Positions 20,721-29,503 of a stretch of 64,000 bases of DNA are shown here, one piece after another. Source of the DNA: Paenibacillus humicola (GTDB taxonomy: Bacteria > Bacillota > Bacilli > Paenibacillales > Paenibacillaceae); NCBI RefSeq assembly GCF_028826105.1, contig NZ_JAQGPL010000001.1:4366501-4430500 (forward strand). Reading direction: 5' to 3'. Positions within the stretch are counted from its first letter, which is position 1; every line of letters starts with the position of its first letter. The notes beneath the pieces are model-generated. The model made no database searches and was not told the origin of the DNA. It saw nothing but the letters and a program-made list of their open reading frames with translations. Position numbers and translations under genes: made by a program.

Positions 20721-21506
20721 CTACCGGATTTCGGACGGGCTTTTCCCGGTATACTGCTTGAACTGGCGGCTGAAGAAGAAAATGTCCCGGTAGCCGAGCG
20801 CGTCCGCCACCTCCGTGACGTTCATGCCGGCGTGCTTGAGCAGATGCTGCGCCCGCTCGATCCGCATGCGGATCATATACGTTTGCACCGACGACCCGAT
20901 CATTTCCTTGAATTTAATGGAAAAATACCGCGGCGACAGCTGCGCCCTCATCGCCAAATCTTCGACGCGGTGCGGCGCACCGGGATTTTGGCGGATGTAG
21001 TTGGCCACCTCGTGAATCGCCTCGGTCAGCTGGTTGCTCGCCTTTCGCTCGACCGGGCTTTCATTGTCTTCGCGCAGCAGGTAAATCATAAGCTGCTTCA
21101 GGATAAGCTGCGCCTCTTCCTCGGCGGCATACGTTTTGACCAGAAAAAGCCGGACGTAGCGCGAAAGCAGGTGCTCGAAATCGACCGTGTCGCGAAGCAC
21201 GCGATACGGCTCGGGCACCAGCGCGACCGGTTCGGCGACGTCGAAATGGATGTAGGTCAGCACAAGCGGCTTCTGAGGATTGTGCGTCGCGCTCGTGTGG
21301 TCGCCCGGCCGAAACAGGAAGCAGCTTCCTTTGCCGACCGGAAACGGCGTGCCGTTGAGCACGACCTCGCCCTGCCCGCTCCAGACATAGAACAGATCGA
21401 AATTGGCCATCGGCTTTTCCCGCTTCTGCCATTTCCATCCCGGCTCGCAGACGATTTTCGCGAAGGAAGGCTTCAAAACGAACGACGACGGCGAACAATA
21501 CAGCAT
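20721..21506 (-). CDS. AraC-family transcriptional regulator with cupin domain
   Basis: A 261-residue protein. The N-terminal half is a cupin-like sensor (FYVWSGQGEVVLNG, GSCFLFRPGDHTSATH). The C-terminal half is a double helix-turn-helix (HRVEDLAMRAQLSPRYFSIKFKEMIG and MNVTEVADALGYRDIFFFSRQFKQYTGKSPSEIR). I prefer the ATG at 21506 over the adjacent GTG at 21509 because AAGGAGGT then has 7-nt spacing. Its targets are unknown; no sugar-use gene is adjacent. It is convergent with the PNPOx-like gene. Confidence 0.87.
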   Translation of the reverse strand: MLYCSPSSFVLKPSFAKIVCEPGWKWQKREKPMANFDLFYVWSGQGEVVLNGTPFPVGKGSCFLFRPGDHTSATHNPQKPLVLTYIHFDVAEPVALVPEPYRVLRDTVDFEHLLSRYVRLFLVKTYAAEEEAQLILKQLMIYLLREDNESPVERKASNQLTEAIHEVANYIRQNPGAPHRVEDLAMRAQLSPRYFSIKFKEMIGSSVQTYMIRMRIERAQHLLKHAGMNVTEVADALGYRDIFFFSRQFKQYTGKSPSEIR

Positions 21507-21663
21507 CACGGCGACCTCCTTCTCCTCGTGTCCGGGAACGGCCCGCTTCTTTGCCCGCCCTCATCATACACCGCCCGAAACGCCGCCCGCAAGCGGACGC
21601 GGACCCGCGGCTATTTTTTACAAAAACGAGTCCGTTTCATGGCCTTCCGTCTTCGAAAAGTGA

Positions 21664-21669
21664 TATAAT
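21664..21669 (+). promoter_or_regulatory. Extended -10 element before the aminotransferase
   Basis: TGATATAAT at 21661-21669 matches the TGnTATAAT extended -10; no clear -35 is seen. It is 61 nt before the start codon at 21730. Confidence 0.5.
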
Positions 21670-21729
21670 AGCACCTAATCGGATTCCAAGCGGAATCTTA
21701 CCTTAGACTTGAAAATTCTGGAAGGATGA

Positions 21730-23043
21730 ATGAGGTCCATGAACCCACTTGCCCAGCAGTTGAACGCGACGATCGAGCGGGAGAACGCGAATGTGCATGC
21801 GATGCTGTCCGCACTCGGAAAAGCGATGTATTTCCCGAAGGTAGGCATTTTGAGCCAATCGGCCGAAGCGAAGACGAAGGCGAATAAATTCAACGCCACG
21901 ATCGGCATCGCGACCGAGGGCGGCCAGCCGATGCATCTGAAGGCGATACAGGATACGCTGTCCGCGTACAAGCCGGCCGATCTGTACCCGTATGCACCGC
22001 CGGAAGGAAAACCGCAGCTGCGCGCCGCCTGGCGCGAAAAGATGGTGAAGGAAAATCCGGCGCTCGCAGGCAAATCGTTCGGCAACCCGATCGTCACCAA
22101 CGCGCTCACCCATGGGCTATCCATCGTCGCCGACCTGTTCGCCGATGCGGGGGATGCGGTCATCATTCCGAATAAAAACTGGGAGAACTACGAGCTGACC
22201 TTCGGCGTGCGCCGGGGTGCGGTCATGGTCGAATACCCGCTGTACAACGACCGGATGCGATTCAACAGCGCAGGCCTCCGCGATGCGCTGCTCGCTCAGA
22301 AAAGCAAGGGCAAAGCGATTGTCGTGCTGAACTTCCCGAACAATCCGACCGGCTATACGCCGGGCCCGCAGGAAGGCGACGAGATCGTCGCCGCGGTCAA
22401 AGATGCCGCCGAAGCGGGCGTCAACGTCGTCGTCGTGACGGACGACGCCTATTTCGGTTTGTTTTTCGAAAATTCCATGCATCAATCGCTGTTCGGCAAG
22501 CTGGCCGATCTTCATCCGCGCGTGCTCGCCGTGAAGGTCGACGGCGCGACGAAGGAAGAGTACGTCTGGGGCTTCCGGGTCGGCTTCATCACCTATGCGT
22601 CGTCTTCCGCCGCGCTGCTGGGTGCGCTCGAGCAGAAGACGCTCGGCATCATCCGCGCAACGATATCGAGCGGCTCTCACCCGTCGCAGACGTTCGTTCT
22701 GCACGCGCTGCAGTCGCCGGACTTCGAGGCGCAGAAGGAAGAGAAGTTTCGCATCATGAAAGGCCGCGCCAACCGCGTCAAGGAGCTGCTCGACAGCGGC
22801 CGCTACGGCGACGTATGGGGTTATTACCCCTTCAACTCCGGCTACTTCATGTGCCTGAAGCTGAAAGGGGCCGAAGCCGAAACGGTGCGGCAGCGACTGC
22901 TGGACGAATACGGCGTCGGCACCATTGCGCTCGGCGGTTCCGACCTGCGCGTCGCGTTCTCCTGTATCGAGGAGCCGAACCTGGAGGAGCTGTTCGACAC
23001 GATTTACAAAGCGGTGCAGGACGTGACCGTGGCCAGCAAATAA
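21730..23043 (+). CDS. PLP-dependent aminotransferase (class I/II fold)
   Basis: A 437-residue protein. Seen: DLYPYAPPEGKPQLRAAW, VTNALTHGLSIVADLFADAGD, NFPNNPTGYTPG, VVTDDAYFGLFFE and DGATKEEYVWGFRVGF, which carries the likely PLP lysine and the fold's conserved arginine. The amino acid substrate cannot be deduced. Two starts are possible, ATG at 21730 (GGAAGG 4 nt upstream) and ATG at 21739; the difference is three residues. A strong terminator follows at 23131. Confidence 0.85.
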   Translation: MRSMNPLAQQLNATIERENANVHAMLSALGKAMYFPKVGILSQSAEAKTKANKFNATIGIATEGGQPMHLKAIQDTLSAYKPADLYPYAPPEGKPQLRAAWREKMVKENPALAGKSFGNPIVTNALTHGLSIVADLFADAGDAVIIPNKNWENYELTFGVRRGAVMVEYPLYNDRMRFNSAGLRDALLAQKSKGKAIVVLNFPNNPTGYTPGPQEGDEIVAAVKDAAEAGVNVVVVTDDAYFGLFFENSMHQSLFGKLADLHPRVLAVKVDGATKEEYVWGFRVGFITYASSSAALLGALEQKTLGIIRATISSGSHPSQTFVLHALQSPDFEAQKEEKFRIMKGRANRVKELLDSGRYGDVWGYYPFNSGYFMCLKLKGAEAETVRQRLLDEYGVGTIALGGSDLRVAFSCIEEPNLEELFDTIYKAVQDVTVASK

Positions 23044-23130
23044 GCGTTCGCAGTCCTGGGATTGACGGCTAACGTCGTCCTCGGCGGCGAAGAAAAGGGC
23101 TTCACGCAGCATCCGATAGACGGACATACG

Positions 23131-23178
23131 AACAGGACCGGCAAAGCGCAGAATGCGCCGAGCCGGTCCTGTTTTTGC
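23131..23178 (+). terminator. Terminator of the aminotransferase gene
   Basis: 12-bp stem AACAGGACCGGC / GCCGGTCCTGTT with a nested GCGCA/TGCGC hairpin, followed by a five-T run. Confidence 0.85.
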
Positions 23179-23239
23179 CGCCCGGTACAGAAACTTGGAA
23201 AGGCTCGTCCATCCGAAAAGCGCATCTGCCGAACCGCTA

Positions 23240-24589
23240 TCAGTCCGGAAGCACCTTCACCAGCGAAACGAGTCCGGCCATCGTGCCGTCCGGATGCATC
23301 GTATGATCGAGCATATGGCAGTGGAACATCCAGGTGCCGATCTGGTCGGCCGTAAACGCGATATCGTACGTCTCGCCCGGGCCGATCAGCAGCGTGTTCA
23401 TCTCCTGCTTGTCGTCCGAAGGCTGCCCGTCTTTGGCGATCACCCGGAAATTCATCCCATGCAAATGCATGGCATGGATTTCCATCGTATCGATATTGAT
23501 GAGCCGGATGCGGACCGTCTCGCCCTGCTTGACGACGATATCCGGCGTATAGGGATAGCTTCGCCCGTCCATCGTGTAATCGTCCTCTTCCGAGCCGATC
23601 GGCGAATTGATGCTGAAGCCGCTGAGCAGATAGGTGTAATCGTGATCGTATTCGGGTGCGCCGGCGCCATCCTTCGGATCGATGATAAACGCCCCGTACA
23701 AACCGCTGCCGACCTGCATCATATCGTCGTAATGCGAATGGTACATATAAGTGCCGGGGGATGATCGGACGGTAAAATCGTAGACGAAGCTTTGACCCGA
23801 CTCCACGGGCGGCTGCGTAATATCGGGTACGCCGTCCATCGCGTTCGGGACCGTCTGGCCGTGCCAATGAACCGTCGTCGGCTCGGGCAAATTGTTGACG
23901 AGCGTAATCCGGACATGATCGCCCTGCTTCACGCGGATCGTCGGTCCCGGAGCCTGCCCGTTGAAGGTCCAGGCCGCCGCCTCGACGCCCTTCTCCGGTT
24001 CCCAGGCGTGCAGCCCGGCCGTCAGCGTAAATTCCTTCGTCCCGTCGGCCGCGATATGCGGGGTCAGCCCTACCCCGTTAAAAACGTCGTCGACCGCCCG
24101 GTTCTCCGCGTCGAACTCCTTCAGCGCCGCATGCGACGTAAACTGCAGCGTATTGCCGTTCATGGCGGTATCGGCGTCCAGCGCTTTGGCGAGCGGCTTT
24201 GCCGCAGCCATGGCGATTCCGTTCACGACGGCGGCGTTGATGTCCGCCGGCGCCTGTTTGCCGCCGATAAGGACGGGCAGCTTGACCGACCGGTCGGTTA
24301 TGACCGGCGCGCCGAACGTGTCGATCACGACGGCGCCGTCCTTTCGGTCCCAGCCGACCGTCATGCCCATCGCCGCCGCCACCGGACGCAGGGGAACTAT
24401 CTCGTCGGCCATCGAGGCGTCCCAGACGGGCTGAATGCCGGCAATAAGCTTCCCGTTGACGGCAAGCTGCATGACCGGACTGACTCCCATTCCCATCGAA
24501 GCTTCGTCGGAATCCGCATAAGCGGAAGTACCAAGCAGCAGGCAAGCCGCCGCCGCCAAAATTGAAGTTATTTTCCATATACGCAGCAT
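23240..24589 (-). CDS. Secreted two-domain multicopper oxidase with copper-amine-oxidase-N-like N-terminus
   Basis: A 449-residue protein: signal peptide (1-26), a copper-amine-oxidase-N-like module (about 38-155: QLAVNGKLI, VPLRPVAAAMGMTVGW, VVNGIAMAAAKPLAKAL), then two cupredoxin domains. Copper ligands are HWHG (241-244) and HSH (284-286) in the first, and HAMHLH (372-377) plus H423-C424-H425 and H429 in the second. The type 1 site is therefore in the last domain, and ligands for the trinuclear cluster are split between domains, as in two-domain laccases that assemble as trimers. The ribosome site is AGGAGA, 7 nt. The gene lies downstream of the phosphoesterase gene, with a terminator between them. 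Likely an extracellular phenol or metal oxidase; the substrate is unknown. Confidence 0.88.
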   Translation of the reverse strand: MLRIWKITSILAAAACLLLGTSAYADSDEASMGMGVSPVMQLAVNGKLIAGIQPVWDASMADEIVPLRPVAAAMGMTVGWDRKDGAVVIDTFGAPVITDRSVKLPVLIGGKQAPADINAAVVNGIAMAAAKPLAKALDADTAMNGNTLQFTSHAALKEFDAENRAVDDVFNGVGLTPHIAADGTKEFTLTAGLHAWEPEKGVEAAAWTFNGQAPGPTIRVKQGDHVRITLVNNLPEPTTVHWHGQTVPNAMDGVPDITQPPVESGQSFVYDFTVRSSPGTYMYHSHYDDMMQVGSGLYGAFIIDPKDGAGAPEYDHDYTYLLSGFSINSPIGSEEDDYTMDGRSYPYTPDIVVKQGETVRIRLINIDTMEIHAMHLHGMNFRVIAKDGQPSDDKQEMNTLLIGPGETYDIAFTADQIGTWMFHCHMLDHTMHPDGTMAGLVSLVKVLPD

Positions 24590-24610
24590 ACTTTTGTCTC
24601 CTGCCTTATG

Positions 24611-24655
24611 AAAAATCCCTCCGGCTGCGAAGCCGGGAGGGATTTTGCGTTATTT
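24611..24655. terminator. Terminator of the phosphoesterase gene
   Basis: Stem AAAATCCCTCC / GGAGGGATTTT with inner CGGCT/AGCCG pairing and a TCG-type loop. It has A and T tracts on both sides, so it can act in either direction. The multicopper oxidase gene starts 22 nt after it, so that gene must use read-through or an overlapping promoter. Confidence 0.82.
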
Positions 24656-24678
24656 TCCCGCGTGATCGGCTGCGGCGC

Positions 24679-26346
24679 TTAACCGGCCGTAATGACGGGC
24701 GTTCCCTGTTCGTTCTTGTTCACGGTCAAGCCGGGCAAATGGTGAAGCGCCCCGAGCGAAATATAGCCGTGGCCGCTGCCGCTCAGCCAGACCGCTTTTT
24801 CCAGCGCGAACGCTTTGTCGTCGGCCGAAGCCTGATCCGATTTCAGCTTCAAAGACACTTTATGGCCGGCATAAGACAGCGTCACCGTCCGGGTACCGGC
24901 GTCGAACGAGACGTCGGCGTTCAAGCTGCGGGCAATATCCGTAATCGGAATCATAATGTCCTGGTCCTTGTCATAGAACGCATACTCGCCGTCAATGGTC
25001 TGCGCAAGCGGCGCGTTGTTGAACATGACCGGAGCCGCCGTCCCGTTCGCATTGCTTCGGATGCTCTGCAGCTGATACAGATAGGGCAGGAAATCCGGAT
25101 GGTTAAAATCGAACATGTCGGTGATGTTGTTGACCGACGCGTCCCGGTTGTTCAGCGCGCTTACGCCCCAATTCCATTCGATGAACTTCAAAATGGACGT
25201 CGTGTCGTACTGCGTATGGCTGATATAGTTCCGCTTTGCGTACGGCGAAATGACCAGCGCCGGAATACGCGGGCCTGCGCCGGCCAGCCCGTCCGGACCG
25301 GGCTTGATTTGCGGCGGAGCGGCATGGTCCCAGTAGCCGCCGGACTCGTCGTAGGTCACGACGATTGCCGTATCCTTCCAATCATCGCTGTTCATGATCG
25401 CATTGATCGTCTGGACCGTGAAGTCCTCGGCGGTCGGCGTGCTCTGGTTGCCGAGGCCCGGATGCTCGTCGTCCCCGTAAGCGCCTTTTACGAACGTAAC
25501 GGCGGGCAGCTTATGGGCATCGATATCCTGCTGCAGATCGTGATAATCTTTCACATTTTTCGTATAAGCGCCTTTATCGAAGTTGGCGAAATACTGGAAC
25601 GGATTATGATGCGACGAATAAGAAGCGTCCGCGGCCGCATAGCCGCCCTGATACCATGCCCAGGAAACGTCTTTGGCGGAGAGCTCGTCCCCGATGTTTT
25701 TGTAGGTGAGCGGCTCCCATCGTTTGCCGCCGTCGCCGCCGAGCGGGCCGAATGCCGGAACCGGATCGCCCTTAATCGGGTTGCCGGCGTTGCCGGACTG
25801 CGCCGCGACCAGATAAAGCGCGCCCGGCGTGGACGGACCGAATACCGGCTGGAACCAATTGTCGGCCAAGCTGAAATGCTGGGCGTACTGCCAGTAAGCC
25901 GGAATCGAATTGTAGTCGTAATAGCCCATCGCGATGCGGCCGGAGCCCTTCGTATGATTTTCGGACGACATATAAAAGCCGTCCATTTTTCCGCTGTCGA
26001 CCGCTTTTTGCATGTCGTCGAAGCTGTGATCGACGTCAAGCGTTTGCAGCTCCTGGTTGGAAAACAGGAACGGTGCGACCTTGCTGCCGTTCTCGTCCAG
26101 ATTATAGGCGCCATCCGGTATCACGTTCGCCGAAGGCGTGCCGGGGAGCGCAATAAACCCGGGGGCTTTCGGATACGTGCCAAAATAATTGTCGAACGAC
26201 CTGTTCTCCTGATAGATGACCACCAGGTGTTTAATCGGCGATTTCAGGCCTGCCGGCGCCTGAACCGCCTGCGCGCTCGAAAGCGGCGCGAGCAGCGAAG
26301 CTGCCAATACGGCCGCCGCCGATGCGGATGCGAGACTTTTTCTCAT
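24679..26346 (-). CDS. Secreted phosphoesterase (acid phosphatase / phospholipase C family) with C-terminal CuAO-N-like module
   Basis: A 555-residue protein. Signal peptide at residues 1-30. The phosphoesterase domain (about 35-420) has IKHLVVIYQENRSFDNYFGTYP (metal-site residues near E47-N48), SLADNWFQPVFGPSTP, AVTFVKG, DDWKDTAIVVTYDESGGYWDHAAPP and GPRIPALVISPYAKRNYISH. Residues 430-555 resemble a copper-amine-oxidase-N module (TIDGEYAFYDKDQDIMIPI, DVSFDAGTRTVTLSY). The start is the ATG at 26346 with GGGAGG 6 nt upstream; codons further upstream lie in the promoter. Probably releases phosphate from organic phosphates or phospholipids outside the cell; the promoter carries PhoP-box-like repeats. 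Confidence 0.88.
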   Translation of the reverse strand: MRKSLASASAAAVLAASLLAPLSSAQAVQAPAGLKSPIKHLVVIYQENRSFDNYFGTYPKAPGFIALPGTPSANVIPDGAYNLDENGSKVAPFLFSNQELQTLDVDHSFDDMQKAVDSGKMDGFYMSSENHTKGSGRIAMGYYDYNSIPAYWQYAQHFSLADNWFQPVFGPSTPGALYLVAAQSGNAGNPIKGDPVPAFGPLGGDGGKRWEPLTYKNIGDELSAKDVSWAWYQGGYAAADASYSSHHNPFQYFANFDKGAYTKNVKDYHDLQQDIDAHKLPAVTFVKGAYGDDEHPGLGNQSTPTAEDFTVQTINAIMNSDDWKDTAIVVTYDESGGYWDHAAPPQIKPGPDGLAGAGPRIPALVISPYAKRNYISHTQYDTTSILKFIEWNWGVSALNNRDASVNNITDMFDFNHPDFLPYLYQLQSIRSNANGTAAPVMFNNAPLAQTIDGEYAFYDKDQDIMIPITDIARSLNADVSFDAGTRTVTLSYAGHKVSLKLKSDQASADDKAFALEKAVWLSGSGHGYISLGALHHLPGLTVNKNEQGTPVITAG

Positions 26347-26394
26347 CGTTTTCCTCCCGATCGAATTTTGGTTTCTTGTCCACTCTCCGACCTT

Positions 26395-26449
26395 ATTATA
26401 GGGACCGGATGATTTACGCTGTTTTAACAAAACGATAAGATATTGTAAA
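26395..26449 (-). promoter_or_regulatory. PhoP-box-like promoter of the phosphoesterase gene
   Basis: Read on the minus strand, four hexamers occur every 11 bp: TTTACA (26449-26444), TTATCG, TTAAAA and TAAATC (26416-26411). They are followed by a perfect -10 TATAAT at 26400-26395. The PhoP consensus is TT(A/C/T)A(C/T)A repeated at 11 bp between about -60 and -22. If transcription begins near 26388, the repeats span about -61 to -23. No good -35 is present, as in activated Pho promoters. Confidence 0.68.
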
Positions 26450-26474
26450 ATATTGGGACTACATCCTGTAAGAT

Positions 26475-26513
26475 AAAAAAAAAGCTCCGCGGCGTCATGG
26501 CCGAACGGAGCTG
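26475..26513 (-). terminator. Orphan minus-strand terminator
   Basis: Minus-strand stem AGCTCCG / CGGAGCT with inner GGCC/GGCC-type pairing, followed by nine U residues. No minus-strand gene ends nearby; the nearest upstream on that strand is ecsB, about 1 kb away across exoA. It may insulate the phosphoesterase promoter from antisense read-through or end a short RNA. Confidence 0.7.
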
Positions 26514-26615
26514 AATCGATTCACTTATGGTATTTTATGGTATTTTCACCATTCCGCTATGAATCTCGCTTGTCTGCGATTCTCATAGTCCGAGAGACGA
26601 ATGCCGGTTCGTTCG

Positions 26616-26624
26616 TGGTATACT
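26616..26624 (+). promoter_or_regulatory. Extended -10 element before exoA
   Basis: TGGTATACT at 26616-26624 fits the TGnTATAAT pattern with one mismatch, 51 nt before the exoA start. No convincing -35 is seen. Confidence 0.4.
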
Positions 26625-26675
26625 TGGATGGAAGCTTTGCCGAACTTATAACGATGACGAGCAAGGAGATTCGCG

Positions 26676-27452
26676 ATGATCAGACTGGTTTCATGGAACG
26701 TCAACGGCCTGCGAGCGTGCGTGAAGAAGGGTTTCCTCGACTATTTCAAACAGACGGACGCGGACATTTTCTGCGTGCAGGAAACGAAGCTGCAGGAAGG
26801 CCAAATCGAGCTGGCGTGTGGCGAGGAGTACGAGCAATTCTGGAATCACGCGCAAAAGAAAGGGTATTCCGGCACCGCCGTATTTACGAAAATCAAGCCG
26901 CTTTCGGTCCGGTACGGAATGGAGAAGGACCACGAGCCGGAGGGGCGGATCATAACGCTGGAGTTTGACCGCTTTTATCTCGTTACCGTCTATACGCCGA
27001 ACGCGAAGCGCGACCTGGCCAGGCTGCCCTACCGGGTGGAATGGGAAGACCGGTTCCGGGCTTACCTGGAACAGCTCGATGCGCGGAAGCCGGTGCTGGC
27101 GTGCGGCGACCTGAACGTGGCGCATCAGGAAATCGATATCAAGAACGCCAAGTCCAACCACGGCAATTCCGGCTTTACGCCGGAGGAGCGGGGGAAAATG
27201 ACCGCCCTCCTGGAGGCGGGCTTCGTCGATACGTTCCGCCACTTTTATCCCGAGCGGGACGATGCGTTTTCCTGGTGGTCGAACATGCCGGGCGTCCGGG
27301 AGCGGAACGTCGGGTGGCGGATCGATTATGTTCTCGCTTCCGAGCGGCTGAGCGGGAACCTGATCGACGCCCGCATCGATGCCCACGTACTCGGAAGCGA
27401 CCATTGTCCCGTCGTGCTGGAAATGCGTGACCTTCAAGCAGAAGCGGAGTAA
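26676..27452 (+). CDS. exoA: Exodeoxyribonuclease III / AP endonuclease
   Basis: DNA repair enzyme cutting at abasic sites and degrading 3' ends. The 258-residue protein has MIRLVSWNVNGLRA, the metal-binding glutamate E36 in CVQETKL, YTPNAKRDLARLPYR, CGDLNVAHQEIDI, NPG-like SNHGNSGFTPEER, FSWWSN, WRIDYVLAS and the terminal GSDHCPV with the catalytic Asp-His pair. The ribosome site is AAGGAG 9 nt before the ATG. It is convergent with ecsB. Confidence 0.95.
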   Translation: MIRLVSWNVNGLRACVKKGFLDYFKQTDADIFCVQETKLQEGQIELACGEEYEQFWNHAQKKGYSGTAVFTKIKPLSVRYGMEKDHEPEGRIITLEFDRFYLVTVYTPNAKRDLARLPYRVEWEDRFRAYLEQLDARKPVLACGDLNVAHQEIDIKNAKSNHGNSGFTPEERGKMTALLEAGFVDTFRHFYPERDDAFSWWSNMPGVRERNVGWRIDYVLASERLSGNLIDARIDAHVLGSDHCPVVLEMRDLQAEAE

Positions 27453-27479
27453 TTTTCCGATTTAAGCGTCACGTGCGGG

Positions 27480-27516
27480 AAAATTGCGGCACGCGGAGCA
27501 TGACTGCGTGCCGCTA
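27480..27516. terminator. Hairpin between convergent exoA and ecsB
   Basis: 9-bp perfect stem GCGGCACGC / GCGTGCCGC touching the ecsB stop. The U tract is short on both strands (AATTTT on the minus side), so efficiency is uncertain. Confidence 0.5.
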
Positions 27517-28755
27517 TTCGTCGTCCATAGCGGTGAATGTCCGCTTCAGCCGGGCCGGCCGGGCGACGAGGATGTAGATAGCGGCAATCAGCCCCGCGAT
27601 CCAGGCCGGCAGGCCGGCGCCCCGCGCAGGCAGCAGAAGCGCGTGCGGCACCCAGAGGACAAGCGCGCACGCCAGCATGGCGATGCGGTCGATCGCAAGC
27701 AGCGCGGCTTGGCGGTACGTCTCCTGCAGCGGGTAGACGTGGCGCCAGACGGAATGGCGGTGCGCCCCGGCCAGCGCGCCGAGCTGGATGCCGGTCAGCC
27801 AGACGAACAGCAGGAAAACGCCGGCTGCGCCCCAGCCCGACCACAGCGCGGAATAGGCGGCGAGCCAGCCCGCAAAGGTACCGAACAGCGTGAAGCGGAC
27901 CACGACGCCGCCGATCTCCGTACGGATCAAGGTATTCGCGTACAGATACGCGAACGCGCTCCGGTGCCGGTAGCGAATCCGCCCGGCGGCCCAAGACGCG
28001 TACCGCCTCGCCGAGACGCGCGCCGACTCCGCCGGCACGTCGGCGAACGCGCTGAAAAAGACGTAGTACCGCCGCCGCGTCCGGGCCTCCTCGGCGATCA
28101 GCCGCAGCCACGGCAGCTGGTAACGCTGCAGCCGGCTGTAGAGCAGCGCCGCCAGCGCGGCAGCCGCCGCGATATAGGCGGCGGCAAACCACGGCGCGGC
28201 CTTCAACAGCGCCGCCAGCGCGACCGCCGTCGCCGCCCAGCGCAAAAGGCGCATGCCGCGCCGCGGCCTGCTCCACACCAGACGCCGCTCCTGCCAGGCG
28301 CCGGCGTCGTTCGCCAGCTTCAGCGCCAGCACCGCCGCCAGCACCGCCGGCGGCGCTAGCCGGCCGGTGCCGTGCGCGTACAGCGGCAGGTAAGCCGCGC
28401 AGACGGCGGCGGCACGCGCGATGCCGAAGCCGGCGCTGCGGCGAAGAGAGTTCCGCAAATAGAGGCCCATCTCCGCCTCGCGCGGAACCAGAAAGACAAT
28501 GTCCGCCTCGCGCAGCCAGGTTCTCAGCGGACTCCAGCAGACGGCAAGCGTCAGCAGCACCGTGCCGATCTCCGCAATCGGAAGGGACGGCGGCACGTTT
28601 TGCAGCAGCTGCGTGTAACCGGCCAGGCCGGTGAGGAGCAGCAGCATGGCGACGCTCGGCACGCCGCTTCGCGCCATATCGCGGAAATAAGGCAGCGACT
28701 CGCTCCGGAACGCGCGTACTCTTGCGAGCCAGAGCGCACTAGCCGACCGGTCCAT
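27514..28755 (-). CDS. ecsB: EcsB-type ABC transporter permease
   Basis: A 413-residue polytopic membrane protein with around ten hydrophobic stretches in paired clusters. The family-like N-terminus is RFRSESLPYFRDMARSG-like (RAFRSESLPYFRDMARSG), followed by WLREADIVFLVPREAEMG, LPWLRLIAEEARTRRRYY and YANTLIRTEIGG. It overlaps ecsA by 17 nt, with GGAGG 5 nt before its ATG. EcsAB in Bacillus is an exporter-type ABC system whose loss affects secretion, intramembrane proteolysis and sporulation; the transported substrate is not established. The gene is very GC-rich (over 65% by eye). Confidence 0.85.
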   Translation of the reverse strand: MDRSASALWLARVRAFRSESLPYFRDMARSGVPSVAMLLLLTGLAGYTQLLQNVPPSLPIAEIGTVLLTLAVCWSPLRTWLREADIVFLVPREAEMGLYLRNSLRRSAGFGIARAAAVCAAYLPLYAHGTGRLAPPAVLAAVLALKLANDAGAWQERRLVWSRPRRGMRLLRWAATAVALAALLKAAPWFAAAYIAAAAALAALLYSRLQRYQLPWLRLIAEEARTRRRYYVFFSAFADVPAESARVSARRYASWAAGRIRYRHRSAFAYLYANTLIRTEIGGVVVRFTLFGTFAGWLAAYSALWSGWGAAGVFLLFVWLTGIQLGALAGAHRHSVWRHVYPLQETYRQAALLAIDRIAMLACALVLWVPHALLLPARGAGLPAWIAGLIAAIYILVARPARLKRTFTAMDDE

Positions 28756-29503
28756 GCGGTCCTCCGTTTGCGGTCAGCCGGTAGAACGCTTCTTCGAGCG
28801 AGCCGCTGCCGGTCCGGACGCCCGCCTTGGCGCATACGTCCTCCAGCGTTCCCTGCACGAGAATCGAGCCCTGATGCAGCACGATAAAACGGTCGCAATA
28901 CGTCTCCACCGTCGATAAAATATGCGAGCTCATGAAGACCGCCGAGCCTTCCTCCCTGACCTCGGCCAGCTTGTCCAGGAGCGAGCGGATGCCGAGCGGA
29001 TCGAGCCCGAGAAAGGGCTCGTCGATCACATACAGCGCCGGGCGGGCAAGCAGCGCGTTCATGATCATGACCTTCTGCCGCATCCCCTTCGACAAATGGG
29101 CGGCAAACGCCTTCCGTTTTCCCGTCATATAAAATTCGTCCATCAGCTGCCCGCTCCGCCGGGTGTACGATTCCTCCGGAACATCGTAGGCCATCCCCGT
29201 CAGCCGCAAATGCTCCTCCACCGTCAATTCGTCGAACAGCAGCGGCGTCTCCGGCACAAACGCGAGCGAGCCGCGATACTGCTCCGGATTTTCGGCCAGC
29301 GTATGCCCCAGCACGCGAATTTCGCCGCGATGCGGATGCATCAGGCCGAGAATATGCTTGATCGCCGTGCTTTTGCCCGCCCCGTTCAGCCCGATTAACC
29401 CGACGATGTGCCCGGCGTTCACGGTAAACGACAGCTCGTGCAGAACCGGGCGCCGCTGGCTGTAGCCGCCAGTCAGCCCCTTAACCTCCAATACCGGATG
29501 CAT
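28739..29503 (-). CDS. ecsA: EcsA-type ABC transporter ATP-binding protein
   Basis: A 254-residue ATPase with Walker A GLNGAGKST (38-46), Q-loop region FVPETPLLFDELTVEEHL, ABC signature LSKGMRQKV, Walker B ALYVIDEPFLGLD and the switch histidine in MSSHILS. Its order and overlap with the EcsB-type permease support the assignment. The ATG at 29503 follows AGGTGAAGGGGC. A minus-strand TATAAT at 29532-29527 could be the -10 of the operon, but its -35 is poor. Confidence 0.9.
   Translation of the reverse strand: MHPVLEVKGLTGGYSQRRPVLHELSFTVNAGHIVGLIGLNGAGKSTAIKHILGLMHPHRGEIRVLGHTLAENPEQYRGSLAFVPETPLLFDELTVEEHLRLTGMAYDVPEESYTRRSGQLMDEFYMTGKRKAFAAHLSKGMRQKVMIMNALLARPALYVIDEPFLGLDPLGIRSLLDKLAEVREEGSAVFMSSHILSTVETYCDRFIVLHQGSILVQGTLEDVCAKAGVRTGSGSLEEAFYRLTANGGPHGPVG

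Noticed and set aside
20711..20748. GCCCG/CGGGC hairpin with TTTT after the PNPOx-like gene
   Set aside because: Only five base pairs and it runs into the AraC coding end; too weak to call.
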